A DNA stretch of 64,000 nucleotides, taken from contig DKTZ01000019.1 in assembly GCA_002490425.1 (NCBI GenBank), positions 62,001-126,000 of the forward strand. Direction: 5' to 3'. Of the stretch, positions 60,472 through 64,000 are shown piece by piece. Position 1 is the first letter of the stretch, and the number at the start of each line of letters is the position of its first letter. Below the pieces are notes generated by a model. The model was not told the origin of the DNA, searched no databases, and was given only the letters and a program-made list of their open reading frames with translations. The DNA comes from Ruminococcaceae bacterium UBA7217. Its GTDB lineage: Bacteria > Bacillota > Clostridia > Oscillospirales > Acutalibacteraceae. The position numbers and the translations under genes were made by a program.

Positions 60472-61683
60472 ATGGAATTAAACAAACAAAACGTCAAAAA
60501 AATACTCGGTATCATTACCTTTGCAATTGTTCTTCTTATGGCTTTTCAGCATTATTCAATTTTAATCTCCGTTTTATCATGGATTATTACAATTACAGCG
60601 CCCGTTATTATCGGAACTTGCATTGCACTTATGCTAAATGTCCCTATGCGTGCTCTTGAAAAAAATGTTTTTAAATTTATTTCAAACAGCAAAAGAAAGG
60701 GTGTTAAAAAGCTTCTTCGCCCCATAAGTCTCATTTCCACAATTATTTTAACGGTAGGATTCGTTGCGCTTTTAATTTTGATTATTCTTCCTCAGCTTAA
60801 AAATGCGATTATTCTTCTTATAAACAAAGTTCCTTATTATATTGACGCTGCAATTGATTTTATTGAGCCGAGACTTCACAAATTCGGCATTGAAGCTGAT
60901 TTAAGTTCGCTTCACCCTTCACAAATCAATATGAGTAAAGTTCAGACAATGCTTTCAAAGGTCTTTTCTATAAAAAATTCGGACGAGCTTATCAACACAA
61001 CCGTCGGCGTCACCTCATCCTTACTTTCGGGCGTAGTTAATTTTGCTCTCGGTGTTGTAATTGCAATTTATTTCCTTGCTGACAAGGAACGAATCATCAG
61101 ATTTATTTCAAGAGCTGCAAGGGTGACATTTCCTGAAAAAATATATAACAAATTTCACCGTATATGCACTGTTTCGGAAACCTCTTTTTCATCCTTCATC
61201 ACAGGTCAGTTTACCGATTCAACAATTCTCGGCGTCTTGTGTTTTGTAGGAATGACAATACTACGCCTTCCTGCCGCCGCAGTTGTTGCGGTGACAATCG
61301 GAATAACCTCACTTATTCCTGTTATTGGTCCGTTTATCGGCGAAGCAATCGGATTTATAATTATCTTTATAGAAAATCCCTTGAAGGCAGTCTTTTTCCT
61401 GATTTTCATACTTCTTCTTCAAACGGTTGACAACAATTTTATATATCCGAGAGTTGTAGGCAAATCAGTCGGTCTGCCGGGATTTGTAGTGCTTATTGCG
61501 GTTATTGTCGGCGGAAATATCGGCGGAATATTGGGAATAATACTCGGAGTTCCCCTCTCCTCCGCTATATACATCCTTGTACTTGAAGCACTTCGTGAAA
61601 AAGAAGAACGAAAAAATGCTGATAAAAAAGACACAGAAAAAGAAGAAAAATCAGATGAAAGTATCATACAAAAGGGAGAATGA
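60472..61683 (+). CDS. AI-2E family (PerM/YdiK type) membrane permease
   Basis: 403 residues, about 7-8 helices. The N-terminus has IITITAPVIIGTCIALMLNVP near residue 38, a family block. C-terminal blocks are TIGITSLIPVIGPFIGEAIG, then QTVDNNFIYPRVVGKSVGLP and GGNIGGILGIILGVPLSSAI. The C-terminus is acidic and Lys-rich. Family members export AI-2 or do other jobs (sodium/proton antiport, PerM); the role here is unknown. It starts a unit with the DUF1846 gene, whose start lies 2 bp after its stop. Confidence 0.9.
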   Translation: MELNKQNVKKILGIITFAIVLLMAFQHYSILISVLSWIITITAPVIIGTCIALMLNVPMRALEKNVFKFISNSKRKGVKKLLRPISLISTIILTVGFVALLILIILPQLKNAIILLINKVPYYIDAAIDFIEPRLHKFGIEADLSSLHPSQINMSKVQTMLSKVFSIKNSDELINTTVGVTSSLLSGVVNFALGVVIAIYFLADKERIIRFISRAARVTFPEKIYNKFHRICTVSETSFSSFITGQFTDSTILGVLCFVGMTILRLPAAAVVAVTIGITSLIPVIGPFIGEAIGFIIIFIENPLKAVFFLIFILLLQTVDNNFIYPRVVGKSVGLPGFVVLIAVIVGGNIGGILGIILGVPLSSAIYILVLEALREKEERKNADKKDTEKEEKSDESIIQKGE

Positions 61684-61685
61684 AT

Positions 61686-63170
61686 ATGGCTAAACTTGGA
61701 TTTGACAACGACAAATATCTTCGTATGCAATCGGAGAATATTAAAAAAAGAATAAGTGAGTTCGGCGGCAAGCTTTACCTTGAATTCGGCGGAAAAATCT
61801 TTGACGACTACCATGCATCAAGAGTTTTGCCGGGATTTTTGCCCGACAGTAAAATGAAAATGCTTCTTCAGCTCAAGGACAGCGCTGAAATGATTATCGC
61901 TATCAATGCAAACGACATTGAGAAAAACAAGGTAAGGGGCGACATCGGCATTACCTACGACCTTGACGTTCTCAGGCTTATGGATATTTACAAGAGCTTC
62001 GGGCTTCGCATTTGCGGTGTAGTTTTAACTCAGTTCAGCTCTCAGCCGTCTGCAATTAAATTTGAGGAAAAATTAGCAGGGCTCGGAATTAAGACCTATC
62101 GTCATTACAGCATTGAAAACTATCCGCAGGACATTCAGCTTATAGTCAGCGACAACGGCTACGGCAAAAACGATTACATAGAAACAACACAGCCGCTCGT
62201 TGTTGTAACTGCCCCTGGACCGGGAAGCGGCAAAATGGCTGTTTGCCTTTCTCAGCTTTACCACGAGCAAAAAAGAGGTATTAAGGCAGGCTACGCAAAA
62301 TTTGAAACCTTCCCGATTTGGAATTTGCCGCTCAAGCACCCCGTAAACCTCGCTTACGAGGCGGCAACAACCGACCTTAACGACGTTAATATGATTGACC
62401 CGTTCCACCTTGAGGCATACGGCAAAACAACGGTAAACTATAACCGTGATATTGAAATTTTTCCTGTGCTTAACGAAATATTTGAAAGAATTTACGGAGT
62501 TTCGCCCTATAAATCTCCAACAGATATGGGTGTTAATATGGCGGGCAACTGCATTTTTGATGACGAAGCGGTTAAAGAGGCTTCAAAGCAAGAGGTTATC
62601 CGCAGATATTACAAGGCTCTTGTTAAAAAGAAAAACGGCGAAAATGTTGCAAATGAAATTTACAATCTTGAGCTTTTAATGAAACAGCTTGAAATTACTC
62701 CTGAATACAGAAAATGTGTTGAGCCTGCACTTAAAAAGAGTGAGGAAACGGGCGCTCCCGCCGCCGCTATTGAGCTTTCGGACGGAACGGTTGTTTTGGG
62801 CAAGACATCTTCCCTTTTGGGCGCATCCTCTGCGGCACTTCTTAACGCACTAAAATCAATTGCAGGTATCAGCAGCGACATTGACTTAGTGTCACCGATT
62901 GTTATTGAGCCTATACAGGATTTAAAGGTAAATCATTTAGGCAACAGAAACCCACGGCTTCACACAGACGAGGTTTTGATTGCTCTTTCAATTTCTGCCG
63001 CCACAAACCCGACTGCCGAAAAGGCAATGCAGGCACTCCAAAACCTTAAGGGCTGTGAAATGCACTCAACGGTTATTTTGGCGGATGTTGATTTGCACAC
63101 ACTCGGAAAGCTGGGCATCAATGTAACCTGCGAACCGCTAAGACAGAAAAAGAGTTATTATAATAAATGA
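61686..63170 (+). CDS. DUF1846 (UPF0371) family protein
   Basis: 494 residues from the ATG at 61686 (GGGAG 7 bp upstream; the ATG at 61680 overlaps the previous stop). It starts MAKLGFDNDKYLRMQSENIK, then FGGKLYLEFGGKIFDDYHAS, then RVLPGFLPDSKMKMLLQLKD, which are strong family blocks. VTAPGPGSGKMAVCLSQLYH contains a P-loop-like GPGSGK. Cytoplasmic, no membrane segment. Function unknown; the P-loop suggests nucleotide binding. It is 2 bp after the permease and likely co-translated. Confidence 0.92.
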   Translation: MAKLGFDNDKYLRMQSENIKKRISEFGGKLYLEFGGKIFDDYHASRVLPGFLPDSKMKMLLQLKDSAEMIIAINANDIEKNKVRGDIGITYDLDVLRLMDIYKSFGLRICGVVLTQFSSQPSAIKFEEKLAGLGIKTYRHYSIENYPQDIQLIVSDNGYGKNDYIETTQPLVVVTAPGPGSGKMAVCLSQLYHEQKRGIKAGYAKFETFPIWNLPLKHPVNLAYEAATTDLNDVNMIDPFHLEAYGKTTVNYNRDIEIFPVLNEIFERIYGVSPYKSPTDMGVNMAGNCIFDDEAVKEASKQEVIRRYYKALVKKKNGENVANEIYNLELLMKQLEITPEYRKCVEPALKKSEETGAPAAAIELSDGTVVLGKTSSLLGASSAALLNALKSIAGISSDIDLVSPIVIEPIQDLKVNHLGNRNPRLHTDEVLIALSISAATNPTAEKAMQALQNLKGCEMHSTVILADVDLHTLGKLGINVTCEPLRQKKSYYNK

Positions 63171-63192
63171 TATAATTAACGGAGTTTTTGAA

Positions 63193-63459
63193 ATGTGCGA
63201 TTACTGTGTTCAAACAGAAAAAATCAATATAACCTCTCCTCAAGTCTTTGAACAAACAGTTAAATATATCAAAGAACTTATTGATAAAAACGGGTTCATC
63301 TTTTTTGAAGGTAACTGTGCAATAGGCGAACATAAGAAAAACGGGCATTGGATTACCGATATTATCTATCATAAAATAAAATGTCCTAAATGCGGACAAG
63401 TGTTCGAATGTGTAGTCGATACTTATCACGGCGGAGGGTCATTCAGACCGAAACAATAA
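63193..63459 (+). CDS. Small Cys-containing protein of unknown function
   Basis: 88 residues. The start ATG has GGAG about 8 bp upstream. MCDYCVQTEKINITS has an N-terminal C-x2-C, and KIKCPKCGQVFECVVDTYHG has a second C-x2-C plus a Cys, a likely zinc ribbon. HKKNGHWITDIIYH lies between. No family is recognised. It follows the DUF1846 gene by 22 bp, so it may be the third gene of that unit. Confidence 0.65.
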   Translation: MCDYCVQTEKINITSPQVFEQTVKYIKELIDKNGFIFFEGNCAIGEHKKNGHWITDIIYHKIKCPKCGQVFECVVDTYHGGGSFRPKQ

Positions 63460-63490
63460 GTTCTGCATTTTTTCTATTATATACAAACCT

Positions 63491-63525
63491 TGTAGGGTAC
63501 GCTGACTCGGCGTACCTTTTTTATT
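63491..63525. repeat. Dispersed short palindrome acting as a possible terminator
   Basis: TGTAGGG with stem GGTACGCTGA / TCGGCGTACC (63496-63505 with 63507-63516; one T-G pair), followed by a T run. In this orientation it resembles a Rho-independent terminator for the 63193 gene. Confidence 0.75.
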
Positions 63526-63549
63526 TGAAATATTTATCAATTTCATTTC

Positions 63550-63575
63550 GGGATGCCGAGGTCGTCATCCCCTAC
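63550..63575. repeat. Dispersed short palindrome
   Basis: GGGATGCCGA / TCGTCATCCC (63550-63559 with 63562-63571; one mismatch) followed by CTAC. Confidence 0.7.
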
Positions 63576-63632
63576 GGTTTGATGCACATATTTTCTTTGA
63601 AATATATACAAAATTACGATAATCAACATATT

Positions 63633-63816
63633 CCCTCCCTCACCGAGGGAGGTGGCATTTTCGCAAGAAAATGACGGAGGGAGTTTACTTTTTACCAATT
63701 TACTCCCTCAGTCTCACTTCGTTCGACAGCTTTCTCACCTTCCGGCTCGGTCGGTGCTTCTCTCATTTCATTCGAGAGGTGTCCACCGGACACCCGCACC
63801 CTCAAGGAGGGAGCGT
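63633..63816. repeat. Large dispersed inverted-repeat element (copy B)
   Basis: It opens TCCCTCCCTCACCGAGGGAG, has a GACGGAGGGAGTTTAC block, and after a short centre reads TTTACTCCCTCAGTCTCACT. It closes with AAGGAGGGAGCG. The layout of arms, a small internal hairpin and the CTCCCTC/GAGGGAG pairing is like copy A at 56705, but the right arm is longer (nested CTCTCATTTC and ACCGGACACCC segments). Confidence 0.7.
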
Positions 63817-63832
63817 TATTTTTTCTCCATTT

Positions 63833-63855
63833 GCCGAGGTCGGCGTTCCCTACAA
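63833..63855. repeat. Dispersed short palindrome
   Basis: GCCGA / TCGGC (63833-63837 with 63840-63844) then GTTCCCTACAA. Confidence 0.65.
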
Positions 63856-63876
63856 AACCAAATTACATAATTACTG

Positions 63877-63905
63877 TTGACTTATTTTGTGTTTTACTAT
63901 AAAAT
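63877..63905 (+). promoter_or_regulatory. Promoter of the last gene
   Basis: TTGACT (63877-63882), a 17-bp spacer and TAAAAT (63900-63905), about 41 bp before the start codon. Confidence 0.75.
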
Positions 63906-63946
63906 AAAAATGTGTTATATTTTTAACAAAGAAAGGGGTACTATCT

Positions 63947-64000
63947 ATGAAAAAAGCGATTTCCATTATTCTGGCATCCTTAATGATTATTTCAGCGCTG
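63947..64000 (+). CDS. Secreted or membrane protein, 5' fragment
   Basis: 18 codons to the window end: MKKAISIILASLMIISAL, the beginning of a Sec signal peptide. GAAAGGGG lies upstream of ATG 63947. Nothing else can be said, as the rest is outside the window. Confidence 0.7.
   Translation, partial: MKKAISIILASLMIISAL

Larger units (their letters stand above)
63460..63946. other. Repeat-rich intergenic stretch
   Basis: No gene. It holds three short palindromes (63491, 63550 and 63833), one large element (63633-63816) and the promoter of the next gene (63877). The open frames here are shadows of the repeats. Confidence 0.75.

Noticed and set aside
63652..63880. Two overlapping open frames at 63652-63880
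   Set aside because: They fall within the large dispersed element and have no ribosome-binding site.

Overview
The window looks like a stretch of chromosome from an anaerobic, endospore-lineage Firmicute of class Clostridia, most likely a gut Oscillospirales/Ruminococcaceae-type bacterium. The evidence is the sporulation genes yqfC, yqfD and ylbJ, a meso-DAP type MurE (DNPR motif), a SpoVD-type PBP with PASTA domains, an SpoVE/FtsW gene inside the cell-division cluster, a rubrerythrin/rubredoxin/flavodiiron set, and many strong Shine-Dalgarno sites in AT-rich sequence. No species assignment is possible by eye.

Layout. (1) 1-4.7 kb: dgkA, ybeY, phoH, yqfD and yqfC on the minus strand, with ylbJ and a small Cys-rich gene on the plus strand. 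(2) 4.8-6.2 kb: a secreted Ig-like surface protein divergent from a small XRE regulator. (3) 6.6-20.8 kb: a dcw (division and cell wall) cluster on the minus strand, mraZ-rsmH-ftsL-spoVD-murE-murF-mraY-ftsW-murG-murA-ftsQ and then ftsZ with its own promoter. murD and ftsA are not in it. The mraZ promoter carries repeated MraZ-type boxes. (4) 21.2-23.6 kb: nicotinate phosphoribosyltransferase and inorganic pyrophosphatase behind a strongly structured leader, then tRNA-Thr and tRNA-Tyr. (5) 23.8-24.8 kb: two unrecognised small genes. (6) 24.8-46.3 kb: an 18-gene capsule/exopolysaccharide locus, all on the minus strand, with one strong promoter at its head. It makes UDP-L-FucNAc (CapE, CapF, CapG), UDP-GlcA and UDP-GalA (Ugd plus 4-epimerase). 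It also holds a galacturonokinase-like GHMP kinase, a flippase, an EpsG-type polymerase, several glycosyltransferases, a pyruvyl transferase, and a MenD-like TPP enzyme beside an SDR reductase whose product is unknown.

(7) 46.5-54.8 kb, plus strand: a cohesin-like surface protein, a CofE-like ligase, purA, a LemA-like membrane protein, guaA, small membrane proteins and a kinase-fold protein. (8) 55-58.1 kb: a cupin, a PerR/Fur regulator behind a perfect 7-1-7 palindrome, rubrerythrin, rubredoxin and a flavodiiron protein, which together form an oxygen/peroxide detoxification module. (9) 58.2-64 kb: paired short chromate-family transporters, a HAD phosphatase, an AI-2E family permease, a DUF1846 protein, a small Cys-containing protein and the start of a secreted protein.

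Intergenic regions carry two families of dispersed repeats. One is short hairpins whose stems differ but whose edge keeps TGTAGGG/CCCTACA. The other is longer inverted-repeat elements of roughly 120-185 bp. No transposase, integrase, CRISPR array or rRNA was seen. Motif and promoter calls were read by eye; no database search or folding calculation was run.
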